DNA of 64,000 nucleotides from an uncultured Eubacteriales bacterium (lineage in GTDB: Bacteria; Bacillota; Clostridia; Oscillospirales; Acutalibacteraceae), in the NCBI GenBank assembly GCA_902491475.1, contig CABUHY010000007.1, positions 1 through 64,000 of the forward strand. Reading direction: 5' to 3'. The notes under the pieces are model-generated. The model saw nothing but the letters and a program-made list of their open reading frames with translations. It was not told the origin of the DNA and made no database searches. Made by a program: the position numbers and the translations under genes. Shown one piece after another: positions 53,029-62,413 of the stretch (position 1 is its first letter; every line of letters begins with the position of its first letter).

Positions 53029-54258
53029 TTATATCATCCAAATCGGTACAATGAGGTTTTCTCTGTCAAAAGCAGAGAGGCGGTCGCTCATACAGAGCAC
53101 GGCGGAGGTACCGAGCACCAAGGGCGATTTATCGATAAGTCTGAAAGTTTTGGTAATTCTCTTATCGGGGGTTGCCGTTTTCTTGATTTCAAGCGGACAT
53201 AACTTGCCGTCGCCCTCGATAATCACATCAATCTCTCTTGCATCACGATCACGGTAATAATTAAGATACGGTTCTTCGCCTGCGTTTTGATAGCTTTTCA
53301 TAATCTCGGAAACGGTAAAGTTTTCGAGCAGTGCTCCGCTCATAGCTCCGCTTTCCGCAACCTCGGGCGATGACCATTTTGTAAGATAGCAAACGAGACC
53401 CGTATCATAAAAATACAGCTTCGGCGTTTTAATGGTCCTTTTCAGCACATTATTGGAATATGGGTGCAGTAAAAAAACAATTCCCAGAGTTTCAAGAATT
53501 TGCAGCCATGCTTTTGCGGTAACTTGATCTATCTCCGCATCATCGGCAATTGCCTTGAAATTCACAAGTTGAGCGGCTCGTGCGGCAACCGCCGTAATAA
53601 ATTTTGTAAACTTCAAAGCGTCTATCGCACCCGAAAGTTCACGCACATCACGCTCAATGTAAGTTGACAGATATGATAAATAGAACATATTTCTATCGTC
53701 ATAGTCTCCGCTGAGCATTCCCGGCATACATCCGTTCCAAATTCGCCTATACATTTCGGGCACTGTTAGCGGGTTCATTATTTCACTGTCTTGCAAAAGC
53801 GCATTGAAATCGGTTTTGAACGGTCTCGGCGGTACGCCTTCAATTTCCCTCTGAGAAAGCGGCGACATATGCAAAAGAGCAACCCTGCCGGCAAGCGACT
53901 CCTGAACGCCGTTCATCAAACGGAAGACCTGCGAACCCGTAAGCCAAAAATCCCCGGGGTTGCGGTTTGTGTCAACATAAATTTTAATATAGGTAAACAG
54001 TTCGGGAGCATACTGAACCTCATCGATAATAATCGGAGGCTTATGGAGTTCCAAGAACATTTTCGGGTCATTTTTTGCCATTTCACGAACGGTTAAATCA
54101 TCGAGGGAAATATAATCACGACCGATATTTTCCTTTTCGGCAAGTCTTTTAAGCATTGTGGTTTTTCCCGATTGACGAGGACCGGTAAGCAAAATTGCAG
54201 CCCATGTCTTTGAAAGCTCGGTTATACGCTGTTCAATATGTCGGTTAATATAGCTCAT
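53029..54258 (-). CDS. AAA ATPase with DUF4143 domain
   Basis: A 409-residue ATPase of the AAA_14/DUF4143 family. Walker A is LTGPRQSGKTTML (near residue 25-37), Walker B is IIIDEVQY, and the DUF4143 half (about 195-365) carries YIERDVRELSG and a C-terminal nuclease-like GDGKLCPLEIKK that recalls the PD-(D/E)xK fold. Such genes are patchily distributed, often strain-specific, and of unknown function; some neighbour defence loci. It is a single gene flanked by 53-bp direct repeats, between spoIIID and the pilus operon. RBS GAGGTGG precedes the ATG. Confidence 0.88.
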   Translation of the reverse strand: MSYINRHIEQRITELSKTWAAILLTGPRQSGKTTMLKRLAEKENIGRDYISLDDLTVREMAKNDPKMFLELHKPPIIIDEVQYAPELFTYIKIYVDTNRNPGDFWLTGSQVFRLMNGVQESLAGRVALLHMSPLSQREIEGVPPRPFKTDFNALLQDSEIMNPLTVPEMYRRIWNGCMPGMLSGDYDDRNMFYLSYLSTYIERDVRELSGAIDALKFTKFITAVAARAAQLVNFKAIADDAEIDQVTAKAWLQILETLGIVFLLHPYSNNVLKRTIKTPKLYFYDTGLVCYLTKWSSPEVAESGAMSGALLENFTVSEIMKSYQNAGEEPYLNYYRDRDAREIDVIIEGDGKLCPLEIKKTATPDKRITKTFRLIDKSPLVLGTSAVLCMSDRLSAFDRENLIVPIWMI

Positions 54259-54314
54259 AATCCACCTCGAAGAAATATTTTCAATTATAATTATAGTTTA
54301 TTATACCCATAAAG

Positions 54315-54367
54315 TCAACAAAATCTCGGCTAAAATAGGATTGCTCTCTACATCAGCCGAGATTTTA
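54315..54367. repeat. 53-bp direct repeat, right copy (with hairpin)
   Basis: It carries perfect arms AAAATCTCGGCT (about 54320-54331) and AGCCGAGATTTT (about 54355-54366). On the minus strand it lies 39 bases beyond the last sortase gene and is probably the original terminator of the pilus operon. Confidence 0.9.
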
Positions 54368-54405
54368 GGGCTTGCTTTTAACTTCTCTTTAATTACTCGA
54401 CGGTT

Positions 54406-55107
54406 TTACACGTCGACACGGGTACAGAACACAACATAGCGCTGTGTATTGCCTCTTAACGGATGGCAGGTTACAAGCGTCAGCATATCCTCGCCGTCAC
54501 GGATTGTGAGCTTATATATCTCGTCGGGGTCGATAATCTCGATTTCGCTGACCTCGTAAACCAGCGTTTCCCTGAAGTTTTCAAGGTAGACCCTGTCGCC
54601 CGTTTTGAGTCTGTCGATATTTCTGAACATATCGGTCTTTGCAAAGCCTCTGTGTGCGGCGATAACGCAGTTGGTATTCTCTCCGCCTATCGGATATGAG
54701 GTCTTTGTAAGGTGCGTTGCTCCCTTTTTGAGGTTTTCGGTGTTTGAGCCTAAAAGCACGGGCAGGCATATTCCCATTTTCTCGATTGTGAGATAGCCTA
54801 TCGTGTTTTCGGCTATGCCGTATTGCGACAGGTCAATGTCGGGTTGCGAATAGGAAAACGGGTCCTTCAAATCAGCCTGTTCGCTTAAATACAGCAGGTC
54901 ATTTTCCGCTTTAAGGCGTTCGTACAAAGCCGAATAATCGTTGCTTTTTGCATTCTCCTCAAAAGCCTGCCTGTCCGAATTCACGCCCTTTTCATACACG
55001 GCGTCCGTGATTTTCGGGTAAAGCAGCAGAGCGGCGCCCAAGAGCACAACAAGCATTGCAAAAGCCGTAAATATCTTATTCTTTTTTGACCTCTTTGCCC
55101 TGCTCAT
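54406..55107 (-). CDS. Class C sortase (second)
   Basis: A 233-residue membrane-anchored sortase with an N-terminal helix (about 12-32). The catalytic triad is visible: His in AAHRGFA, Cys in TLVTCHP and Arg in NTQRYVVF. It joins pilin subunits or attaches them to the wall. It lacks the long C-terminal membrane helix seen in its neighbour, ending right after the catalytic domain. It overlaps the first sortase gene by 32 bases. Confidence 0.9.
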   Translation of the reverse strand: MSRAKRSKKNKIFTAFAMLVVLLGAALLLYPKITDAVYEKGVNSDRQAFEENAKSNDYSALYERLKAENDLLYLSEQADLKDPFSYSQPDIDLSQYGIAENTIGYLTIEKMGICLPVLLGSNTENLKKGATHLTKTSYPIGGENTNCVIAAHRGFAKTDMFRNIDRLKTGDRVYLENFRETLVYEVSEIEIIDPDEIYKLTIRDGEDMLTLVTCHPLRGNTQRYVVFCTRVDV

Positions 55108-55990
55108 TTTTCTCCGCCTTTCGTGCGCGTTTTTTCGAGTATAAATAAGTGAGTACGCCGATTAAAATCAAAATCGGGAAGCTTATTGCGATACCTATTA
55201 TGTAATACTTGTACTTTGTGTAAAATCCCGTCTTACTTTCCGTCCGGGTGACCTTTTCGGGGTTGTATTCGGTTCGTTCCCCCTTGACAAGCAAGCGGTG
55301 CGAATTGACCCCGTACGGCGTACAGGTAACAAGGGTTACAAGGTCTCTTCCCTCCTCCGCCTGAAGCTTTTCGAGCTCCGAGGGTTCGACAACATTGATT
55401 TCGCACACCCTGTAAGCAAGCGTTTCGTCAAGAACATGTATATAAAACTCGTCGCCTGCGCTCAAGGTCACAAGGTTTGTGAAAAGCTCTGCGGTGGGAA
55501 GCCCCGTGTGTCCAGTTAAAACAGGATGATTTCCCTTGCCGCCTATCGGCAAAGCGGTTGACTCAATGTGTCCTACGCCCTTTTGCAGAGTTTCCTCCGA
55601 TGTGCCGTGATAAATCGGTAATTTGGCGGAAATTTTCGAGATTTCAATATATCCCATTACGCCGTCGCCGCCCGTGTTGAGCACCTCGGTATAATTGTCG
55701 GGCAAAGCATATCCGCTTCCCGGTACAAACGGGTCGTGAACGGGGTCGCCTGCGAGGTTTTCGTTGTACTCCGTTGCCTTTTGCTTTTCCGCACTTATTT
55801 CCGCTTGAGTCTTTGACATCATATCCTCGTCATATCGGTTGATAGCCTCGGTATGGTTTCTCTCTTCAAGCATATTGCTGACAACGGGATAGCAAAACAC
55901 GCAAAGCCCCGCAATTACAAGCAAAGCCGACAGAATACAGACAGCGGGACTTGTTTTATTCTTTTTTCGGTTTTGTTTTTTCTCACTCAT
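55076..55990 (-). CDS. Class C (pilin-polymerising) sortase
   Basis: A 304-residue sortase with an N-terminal membrane helix (about 15-35), the catalytic domain, and a C-terminal membrane helix with a basic-acidic tail (about 262-304), the class C topology. Catalytic residues lie in TGHTGLP (His), TLVTCTPYG (Cys) and NSHRLLV (Arg). It would link the LPTTG pilin through an isopeptide bond. ATG at 55990 is chosen; TTG at 56005 sits inside the attenuator hairpin. No good RBS is visible. Confidence 0.92.
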   Translation of the reverse strand: MSEKKQNRKKNKTSPAVCILSALLVIAGLCVFCYPVVSNMLEERNHTEAINRYDEDMMSKTQAEISAEKQKATEYNENLAGDPVHDPFVPGSGYALPDNYTEVLNTGGDGVMGYIEISKISAKLPIYHGTSEETLQKGVGHIESTALPIGGKGNHPVLTGHTGLPTAELFTNLVTLSAGDEFYIHVLDETLAYRVCEINVVEPSELEKLQAEEGRDLVTLVTCTPYGVNSHRLLVKGERTEYNPEKVTRTESKTGFYTKYKYYIIGIAISFPILILIGVLTYLYSKKRARKAEKNEQGKEVKKE

Positions 55991-56004
55991 AATTAAAGTA
56001 AACA

Positions 56005-56027
56005 AAAGGCGGAGCGAACTCCGCCTT
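56005..56027 (-). terminator. Attenuator hairpin between pilin and sortase genes
   Basis: AAGGCGGAG and CTCCGCCTT arms around CGAA, followed on the minus strand by TTTTG. Partial termination here would make pilin mRNA more abundant than sortase mRNA. Confidence 0.65.
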
Positions 56028-56046
56028 ATTATCGGTTATATAAAAA

Positions 56047-57615
56047 TCAGTCCTCTGCGTGTGACTTCTTTGACTTCTTGTTGAGGACAACTGCCATTGC
56101 CGCACCTGCTGCGATAAGAACGATACCGCCTGCCGTGAAGAGGATTGTGCCCATACCGCCCGTTGTGGGAAGTGTAAAGCCCTGACTGTTTTCAATGCTG
56201 TAGGTTACAAGTCCGTTTGCAAAGGTAACATCGTCTGTGTTAGCCGCAACGCCGTCCTTGTCAACGATTGTAAGAGCCTTGAGCTTCTTGGGAAGATTGT
56301 ACTTTTCGGGAGCCTTTGTCTCTTTAAGGTAATATGTACCTGCTTTAAGACCCGAAAGGACAAGAGTGCCGTCGGTTGCAACAAGGTTGTCCGTTGCGCC
56401 CGCGCCGTTGCTTACGGTGTACTTGCCGTCTGCCGTCTTAACAAAAGTGATTACCTGTGTGCCCTCAGCGTCCGAGTAAAGAGTGAACTCTGCGCCTGTA
56501 AGAACATCACCCGTCTTGGAGTCAACCTTTTTAAGGTTGAAGCCGTAAGAATAAACGGTAGCGGTTGCGTCATATTCTTTCCATGTTTCGGTTGAAGAAT
56601 AAGGATTGTTGTTGTAGTCAAGGTAAGCGGTGTTTACATTGCCTGCGCCGCCGATTACGGCACTTTCGTTAAGAGAAGCCGTGTATTTGACTCTTACACT
56701 TGTATAATCCTTGATTTCCGAATAAACGAAGTTTATTGCAAAGCTTACTGCACTGCCGTCGGGTCTCTGTGCGGAAACGGTGTAAGCGGTATCCTTTGCA
56801 AGGAGAGTTTCCATACCGTTCTTAACGCCGTAAACCTTGATGCTGTCGCTGTCAAGAGTGAAAGCGTCGGAAAGCTTATCGCTTACCGTAATCTTTGTGT
56901 TTGCGGAAGCTGCGGGATATGTGGGAACATCTGCGTCAAGAACGAAATTCACCGCATCGTTTACGCTTGCGTTTACCTTTTCAGCCTCGGTGCCGTCTGC
57001 AAGGACGATTTTCTTTGTAAGCTTAGTGTCCGAAGCCTTGACTGTGATTGTCGGGTTTTCGATTTCCCATTTTGAGGTTGCTTCATTATATACGGGAACA
57101 ACATTTACCGCACTTGCACGGTAAACCTTTTCGCCGCCCTCGATAACTACAAGATAGTTACCCATTTCAAGGTCCGAAATTGTTCCGTTGCCCGTGATGT
57201 GAGAAGCCTCTGCAAGAGCGATTGTTCCGTCCTTGATTTTAGCGGAAAGTCCGTCATAGAACTTCTCTGACTCGGAGGGGCTGTTCTTGATTGTGTTGAG
57301 AACGGTCTCGTTTACGCTGCCGTCGTCATTTACAAGACCTGCATACTGCTCGTTGAGGTAAGCTCTCAAAGCCGCATTGTCAACCCAAGTGTACTCGGGG
57401 TCGGACGGAGACATTGCCGTATAATCAAAGTGTACGTCAATAAGCTTGTAAGCCGTTGCCGTAGCACTGTCTTCAATGCCGTTGACTGTGATTGTGCCCT
57501 TTGTTGTTGCGTCAACGATTTCGGTATTTGCCGCAAATACGCCGACAGACATTACGCTTATGAACATAAGCAATGCCAAAAGAGCCGCTGTGATTTTTGA
57601 TACTGTCTTTTTCAT
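56047..57615 (-). CDS. LPTTG major pilin subunit (isopeptide-forming, SpaA-like)
   Basis: A 522-residue surface pilin. Signal peptide 1-28 (ending FAA) is followed by an N-terminal domain, a D2-type fimbrial isopeptide domain (about 200-350) and a CnaB-type domain with VDSKTGDVLTGAEFTLYSD and the E-box YYLKETKAPEKYNLP. The C-terminus has LPTTG, a hydrophobic helix and KKSKKS. The pilin-motif lysine is probably in TITVKASDTKLTKK (inference). It is the second gene of the pilus operon and is followed by an attenuator and two class C sortases. Confidence 0.92.
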   Translation of the reverse strand: MKKTVSKITAALLALLMFISVMSVGVFAANTEIVDATTKGTITVNGIEDSATATAYKLIDVHFDYTAMSPSDPEYTWVDNAALRAYLNEQYAGLVNDDGSVNETVLNTIKNSPSESEKFYDGLSAKIKDGTIALAEASHITGNGTISDLEMGNYLVVIEGGEKVYRASAVNVVPVYNEATSKWEIENPTITVKASDTKLTKKIVLADGTEAEKVNASVNDAVNFVLDADVPTYPAASANTKITVSDKLSDAFTLDSDSIKVYGVKNGMETLLAKDTAYTVSAQRPDGSAVSFAINFVYSEIKDYTSVRVKYTASLNESAVIGGAGNVNTAYLDYNNNPYSSTETWKEYDATATVYSYGFNLKKVDSKTGDVLTGAEFTLYSDAEGTQVITFVKTADGKYTVSNGAGATDNLVATDGTLVLSGLKAGTYYLKETKAPEKYNLPKKLKALTIVDKDGVAANTDDVTFANGLVTYSIENSQGFTLPTTGGMGTILFTAGGIVLIAAGAAMAVVLNKKSKKSHAED

Positions 57616-57646
57616 AGTGTTTGTCCTTTCTCTTTATATGAAAAAT

Positions 57647-60600
57647 TTATTTATAACGCCTTTTGGGTCGTTTTTGAAGAATTATTGCCGCCGTGCCTGC
57701 CGCCATAAGAGTAAGACCTATTGCGACAAAGCGGTATATGCCGATATTGCCCGAAACGGGTAAGTCGCCCTTAACATAGTTGTACAGTCGGTACGGAGCA
57801 ATTCCCGAATCAATCTTTTCAAAGGCGGGAGCCTTTCCGATTGCCCTTATTACGGGTTCTGCCGTTTTGCCCGTGGTGTCAAAGGTCAGAGCCCACTGTC
57901 CCTCGGGGGTCTGATAGCCGTCGGGCGCTTCGTATTCGACAAGCCTGTAAATTCCCTTTGCGTTGAGTTCCTCAAAGGAAACATAACCGATATTGTTCAC
58001 GGAGCTTTCCTTTGCGACAAGCGTCCAACAGGACTGTCCCGTATCGGTAATGTCGCCGAGCGAATTGACCTTTAACAGCTCATCCGTATGGTTGTGCGAA
58101 GAGTCCGTACATTCAAGCTTATAAAGCGCAAACCGTGCCATACCGAGCGGTGTTTTGTCAAAATTCGTTTTGATAAATGAGAAATTCTCCGTTCCGCCCG
58201 TGTATTTGTTTACGATTTCCGTAACGGTATCGGTACCGCCGTTTACCGTAATTGTTGCAACGCCGCCCCTGACAACCGCTTTGTACACGGTGTCGCTCAA
58301 CTCATAGTTGAACGGAGCTTCGATTTCCTTGATATAATAGGTTCCGCCCGTCCGCTGTGAAAAGACAACGAAGCCGTATTCGTCGGAGGTTACCTCTTCA
58401 AGCAATACCGTGCAAGCCTCGTCCGAATAAAGTCCGAACTTTGCGGACGACAGCGCATTGCCCGCCTCGTCCACCTTGCTGAAGCTGATTATTCCCTTGT
58501 TGCGGACATTGTGAACGCTCAAAAGCGCATGATCGGCATAATGGCTCACACCGTCCTCATCGTACCAAGTGACCTTTGAGGAATATTCGCCCTGCGTACC
58601 CTCACGGTACAGAGCCGCATCATAGGTTACCATATATTCGAGGTAGCCGTCCTCATCGGCGTCGGGGTCGTATGAGGTCGAGCCTACCTTGGACTCTTTA
58701 AGCGTGTATTTTGCGGGAGAGCCGTCAATGAACAGCGGCAAGCCGTGCCATTCGTACTCCCAGTTATTTGCCTCGCTCAACACCTGCGTGTATTCGGCGT
58801 CGTTGAGCTTTGCGCCGTTTCGGTAAAGCTCGACGGTAACGGGCTCTTTGTTTTCCGTGTTTTCCCACTGCTTAACGGCTTTGACCGAGGTCAAAAGCTT
58901 TGAGCGGTTCTTAACGGTAAGTATCGCCGTACCCTCGCCCTCAAGCCACGACTCGCCGTTTGACGGTGTGGAAGCGTCGAGGACCTCCTGTGCAAGCTCA
59001 ACCTTACCCATATCGGTTACGGTTACCTTTATATACTTCGGTCCCTCGTAGCCCGTGGGAATTGTCTCGGCAAGATAATAGTCCTCCTGGAGCTTGCCCT
59101 CGCCGTGAATACCGAGCTTAATATAGAAAAATCCGTTTGCATCGGTAATGAGCGTATTGTCGTCTATCTTTTCGGTGTAGCCCTCCTTGACGGCGTTGGT
59201 ATCGGTTGAATACTCGCTCGTCCCGGGCTTCCTGTAAAGGCTTATTTTTGAAGTGTCCGTTTTGTATATTTTGAACTCGACATTTTTAAGTCCGTTTCCC
59301 GTTATCGAGTCAATCTTCGAGACGGTCATAAGACCCGCCTGAACATACATATTCTGGAAAGCCACAACCTGACACGACATATCGGGGACATCGTTGGGGT
59401 AAGCCTCGGCGGTTATCTCAACTCCGTTTTCGGGGTCGTAATCCTGCCACCCCACAGCCCGTACAGGGGCATTCATTATTGTATATCTGTTCGTGTTGTT
59501 CCACTTCGTCATATCGAGGGTGTAGTTTTCCTCTTTGACGGTGTAATCCCTGCCCTGTCGTACAATCATCGACCAGATATATGTGTCGGTTTCCGCATCG
59601 TATGCGGTATAGCCGAGCTTTGAAGAATCGGTTTCGTCCGCCGCGGAATTAAGCGACAGAACATAGTCCGTAACGCTCGTGCCGTCCGACTCGTGGCTGA
59701 CGGTAATGTCGAAGCCGTTTTCCTTTATCTGCTTTATTGCGCTTGAATCGCCCGCAAAGTTCTTTGTGACGACAAGTCTACCCTGCTTTACGACAAGTAT
59801 GCCGTCGATATGCCAGCCGTCGGATTTTTCGTATTTAAGATTATCCCAACGGACGGTAAAGAATTCGGGGGTTATATATTCATGAGGGATTTCGTGACCC
59901 TCAAGGGAAATTACGGTGTTGCTTTCACGAATTTGTGAGAGGACTGACTCGTCGCTCGGGAAATTTTCAACCGAAACGCCGTAGTCAAGCGGCTCTACGG
60001 ACGAATTACGCAAGGCTTTATCGACGCTGTAAGCGGTGTCCTTATCCGTCGGCGGAGCGATGATTTTAATGTTGAGCGAATTATATCCGCTGCCTGAAAC
60101 AGGAACGGCGTCCGTATTGAGCAGGCGTGTCGCATAGAGGGAGTCGGTGTACTCGTCCATATGAGTTTCGACAAAGCCGTTGCCCATATTGTCGATAATC
60201 TCGCAGTCAAGGTTGACATAGAAATTCAGCGAGGAAAGTCTGCCGTTGGTATCTGTAGCTTTCCATACCGAAGTGATTTCAACCTCGTCATCCACTGCGG
60301 CGCTTTTGAGCACTGATTTGCTCACGGAGTCGCCCGCATTATATACGGTGTCGGAGTTTCCGATTTTCCAACCGACAAAGGTGTAAATGAAATGCCTGTC
60401 CTTTGAGACCGCACCCGTTCTTACAACCCTTGCCGCATCGTTATCGACATCAAGCAGGGTGTAATCGGCGTTGCCTGCGGGTAATTCCTCATAATAATCG
60501 GTCTGCCCCTTAACGCTTCCGTCCTCAACGACATTTTGCATTGCGACCTTTGTTTCGCTCAAATCGACAAGCTTATCGGCTATCGAAGCATGGTAAACGA

Positions 60601-62062
60601 CCGTCGGCATACCCGTTGTCGTGGAAATCTTTACGGGACAGCTTATATTCTTAATTGTTATCGTAACGGTCTTGTCGTCCGCATTTTCCGTTCTTTCTGC
60701 GGAGACAGCCTTGTTTGTAAGCGGATTTATAATCTTGTAATCCGCTTCGCCGTCAAGAAGCGGCAGGGTTACGCTCAAGGTCTCTCCCGAAAACAGAAGC
60801 ATATCCTCGGGCAGAGTCTTGTCCGACGGCAAAACGCCGTAATTGTCGGCAAAGGTCACATTGAAGAAAGAGTTTGCCATAAGTATATCGGCGTCGGTAA
60901 TTTTTGCGGAAGAGGCAAAGTATGCGCTGTTGCCCTCGGAGTTCGCAGGAACATAATAGAGTGAAATCTGCGGACGGTGGCTCAACGGAATGTCGTATAC
61001 CTCACCATCGCTTACGGGCACCGCATCCGCCCAAATGTTGTTCGGGTCGTAGTTGTCGGTATGCGCAAAAAATCTTTCGCCGTTAAAGCCGTCGGAGGTA
61101 AAGCCGTATTTTGAGTAAACGGTTTCAAGCTCCTGTGAGGTCATATAGTATCTTGTCTTGCCCGAAAGCGATTTTTGGTTTGAAGTCTTGTAATCGGCAA
61201 CCGCCTGCCATTTACCGTCCACGGCAACATAGCAGGTAACAACCGCCTTTAACGGTTCGTCGGGCTTTGATGTTACTATATATACATTCTGATTTATGTT
61301 TTCAACGCTTACCGTAACCGTGTTGTTTTCGGTATCGACGGTCTGCGTATATTTAAGGTCGGTAAGGTTTGAAGCATCAAGCGAGGTGTAATTCACACCG
61401 TCCGCATACGGCAAAGTTATCTCCGTGCTCTTACCCGTCGGAACATAGGTCACTGGAGGCAGACTTTCTTTCTGCTCGTCCGTAAGGTAATCGTTGGGGT
61501 CTGCGGCTTTTACGGAATAGAAGTTGTTTGTGCGGTTGATGTTGTATCCGTCGCCGTTGCCCGTCTTAAAGGAGGTAACAGTTGTACCGCCCGAAGTTAC
61601 CGCTCCGTTGGGAAGATAATAGAGATATTCCCTGTCCCTGCCCTTGTCGCTGAAGCCGAGCGGTATAAGATATGTTCCCATATCCTCGCTTTTATATGCG
61701 TTTGTGTCCGCCCATACGGTATCGGGTCCGTTTGAGTCGGTGTGGGCAAAAATAAGGCTTCCGTCATAAGAGGAAGCGTCAAAGCCGAAGTCGCCGTAAA
61801 TTTCCTGCAGGCGCTCCGGGGTTATATAATACCTTGTACTGTTTGCGCTTCCGCCGAAAACATCGGCTTTAATGTCCTCCGATACGGTAACCGTATCGAT
61901 AAGGGTCCAAGTGTTGTTGATGCTTGCATAACATTCAACCGGAACGGGCTTTACCGCCGCAGTTGCCAAATCCTCGGCATAGCCGACAACAGGAACCAGA
62001 AGCGCCGCAAACGAAATGAGAGCGAGCACCGACGCAATTATTTTGTTTTTAACCTTGCTCAA
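57647..62062 (-). CDS. Giant LPVSG surface adhesin with Cna-B domains (pilus tip candidate)
   Basis: A 1471-residue secreted protein. Signal peptide 1-29 is followed by two related units of about 215 residues (41-262, 273-479) with TRYYxT and FAHTD motifs, then a long central region and several Cna-B/SpaA-like domains (GYTEKI.. region, CnaB at about 1050-1170, FSKVDEAGNALSSAKFGLYSD, then a last one before LPVSG). The C-terminus is LPVSG, a membrane helix and KRPKRRYK. Large leading proteins of pilus operons usually form the tip adhesin. Start is TTG at 62062; the RBS is weak (AGGGG eleven bases upstream). Confidence 0.9.
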   Translation of the reverse strand: MSKVKNKIIASVLALISFAALLVPVVGYAEDLATAAVKPVPVECYASINNTWTLIDTVTVSEDIKADVFGGSANSTRYYITPERLQEIYGDFGFDASSYDGSLIFAHTDSNGPDTVWADTNAYKSEDMGTYLIPLGFSDKGRDREYLYYLPNGAVTSGGTTVTSFKTGNGDGYNINRTNNFYSVKAADPNDYLTDEQKESLPPVTYVPTGKSTEITLPYADGVNYTSLDASNLTDLKYTQTVDTENNTVTVSVENINQNVYIVTSKPDEPLKAVVTCYVAVDGKWQAVADYKTSNQKSLSGKTRYYMTSQELETVYSKYGFTSDGFNGERFFAHTDNYDPNNIWADAVPVSDGEVYDIPLSHRPQISLYYVPANSEGNSAYFASSAKITDADILMANSFFNVTFADNYGVLPSDKTLPEDMLLFSGETLSVTLPLLDGEADYKIINPLTNKAVSAERTENADDKTVTITIKNISCPVKISTTTGMPTVVYHASIADKLVDLSETKVAMQNVVEDGSVKGQTDYYEELPAGNADYTLLDVDNDAARVVRTGAVSKDRHFIYTFVGWKIGNSDTVYNAGDSVSKSVLKSAAVDDEVEITSVWKATDTNGRLSSLNFYVNLDCEIIDNMGNGFVETHMDEYTDSLYATRLLNTDAVPVSGSGYNSLNIKIIAPPTDKDTAYSVDKALRNSSVEPLDYGVSVENFPSDESVLSQIRESNTVISLEGHEIPHEYITPEFFTVRWDNLKYEKSDGWHIDGILVVKQGRLVVTKNFAGDSSAIKQIKENGFDITVSHESDGTSVTDYVLSLNSAADETDSSKLGYTAYDAETDTYIWSMIVRQGRDYTVKEENYTLDMTKWNNTNRYTIMNAPVRAVGWQDYDPENGVEITAEAYPNDVPDMSCQVVAFQNMYVQAGLMTVSKIDSITGNGLKNVEFKIYKTDTSKISLYRKPGTSEYSTDTNAVKEGYTEKIDDNTLITDANGFFYIKLGIHGEGKLQEDYYLAETIPTGYEGPKYIKVTVTDMGKVELAQEVLDASTPSNGESWLEGEGTAILTVKNRSKLLTSVKAVKQWENTENKEPVTVELYRNGAKLNDAEYTQVLSEANNWEYEWHGLPLFIDGSPAKYTLKESKVGSTSYDPDADEDGYLEYMVTYDAALYREGTQGEYSSKVTWYDEDGVSHYADHALLSVHNVRNKGIISFSKVDEAGNALSSAKFGLYSDEACTVLLEEVTSDEYGFVVFSQRTGGTYYIKEIEAPFNYELSDTVYKAVVRGGVATITVNGGTDTVTEIVNKYTGGTENFSFIKTNFDKTPLGMARFALYKLECTDSSHNHTDELLKVNSLGDITDTGQSCWTLVAKESSVNNIGYVSFEELNAKGIYRLVEYEAPDGYQTPEGQWALTFDTTGKTAEPVIRAIGKAPAFEKIDSGIAPYRLYNYVKGDLPVSGNIGIYRFVAIGLTLMAAGTAAIILQKRPKRRYK

Positions 62063-62128
62063 TGCCTCTCACGCCCCTTTGCGCAAAATTAAAACACGGA
62101 AACAATACCGTCAAACGATATAATTCTA

Positions 62129-62171
62129 CTTAATTCGACCGCCGAATTCAATACGCCGGCGGCGAACTAAG
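62129..62171 (-). promoter_or_regulatory. GC-rich inverted repeat in the pilus operon leader
   Basis: CTTAATTCGACCGCCG (62129-62144) and CGGCGGCGAACTAAG (62157-62171) are inverted copies with one substitution and one inserted base. They lie in the 160-base untranslated leader, GC-rich in an AT-rich context. They could form a strong RNA hairpin or be an operator. No known riboswitch consensus was found. Confidence 0.55.
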
Positions 62172-62230
62172 GAATAAAATTCATACTTACTGTAAAGCAG
62201 GGCGCAAAAGCCCCTTTTTCAGCGTGTATA

Positions 62231-62259
62231 ATTATAAGAAAATTTGTGAGATTTGTCAA
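62231..62259 (-). promoter_or_regulatory. Consensus promoter of the pilus operon
   Basis: Minus strand: -35 TTGACA (62254-62259), 17-bp spacer, -10 TATAAT (62231-62236), both perfect consensus. Transcription would start near 62224, leaving a leader of about 160 bases. Confidence 0.88.
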
Positions 62260-62357
62260 TTAGAAAAGCCCATTTTTGTCATAGTTTACAAAACTGACGC
62301 ATTTGCTTCACAATTTGTTTATATTATGTCGATTAACCGACAAGCAAAAGCAAGCAC

Positions 62358-62397
62358 AAAAAAAGAGCCTTCCGCAATAAAGCCGCGGAAGACCCGT
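62358..62397 (-). terminator. Terminator of upp
   Basis: On the minus strand GTCTTCCGC pairs with GCGGAAGGC and is followed by TTTTTTT, just after the upp stop. Confidence 0.8.
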
Positions 62398-62413
62398 TTT
62401 ATACCGTTTTTGA

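Noticed and set aside
53029..54258. Insertion sequence with transposase
   Set aside because: The enclosed protein is an AAA/DUF4143 ATPase, not a transposase, and the flanking repeats are direct, 53 bp and hairpin-bearing rather than terminal inverted repeats with short target duplications.
62063..62230. c-di-GMP (GEMM) riboswitch in the pilus leader
   Set aside because: Pilus genes in Clostridia are often under c-di-GMP control, but the conserved GEMM core was not found in the leader; only a GC-rich inverted repeat is visible.
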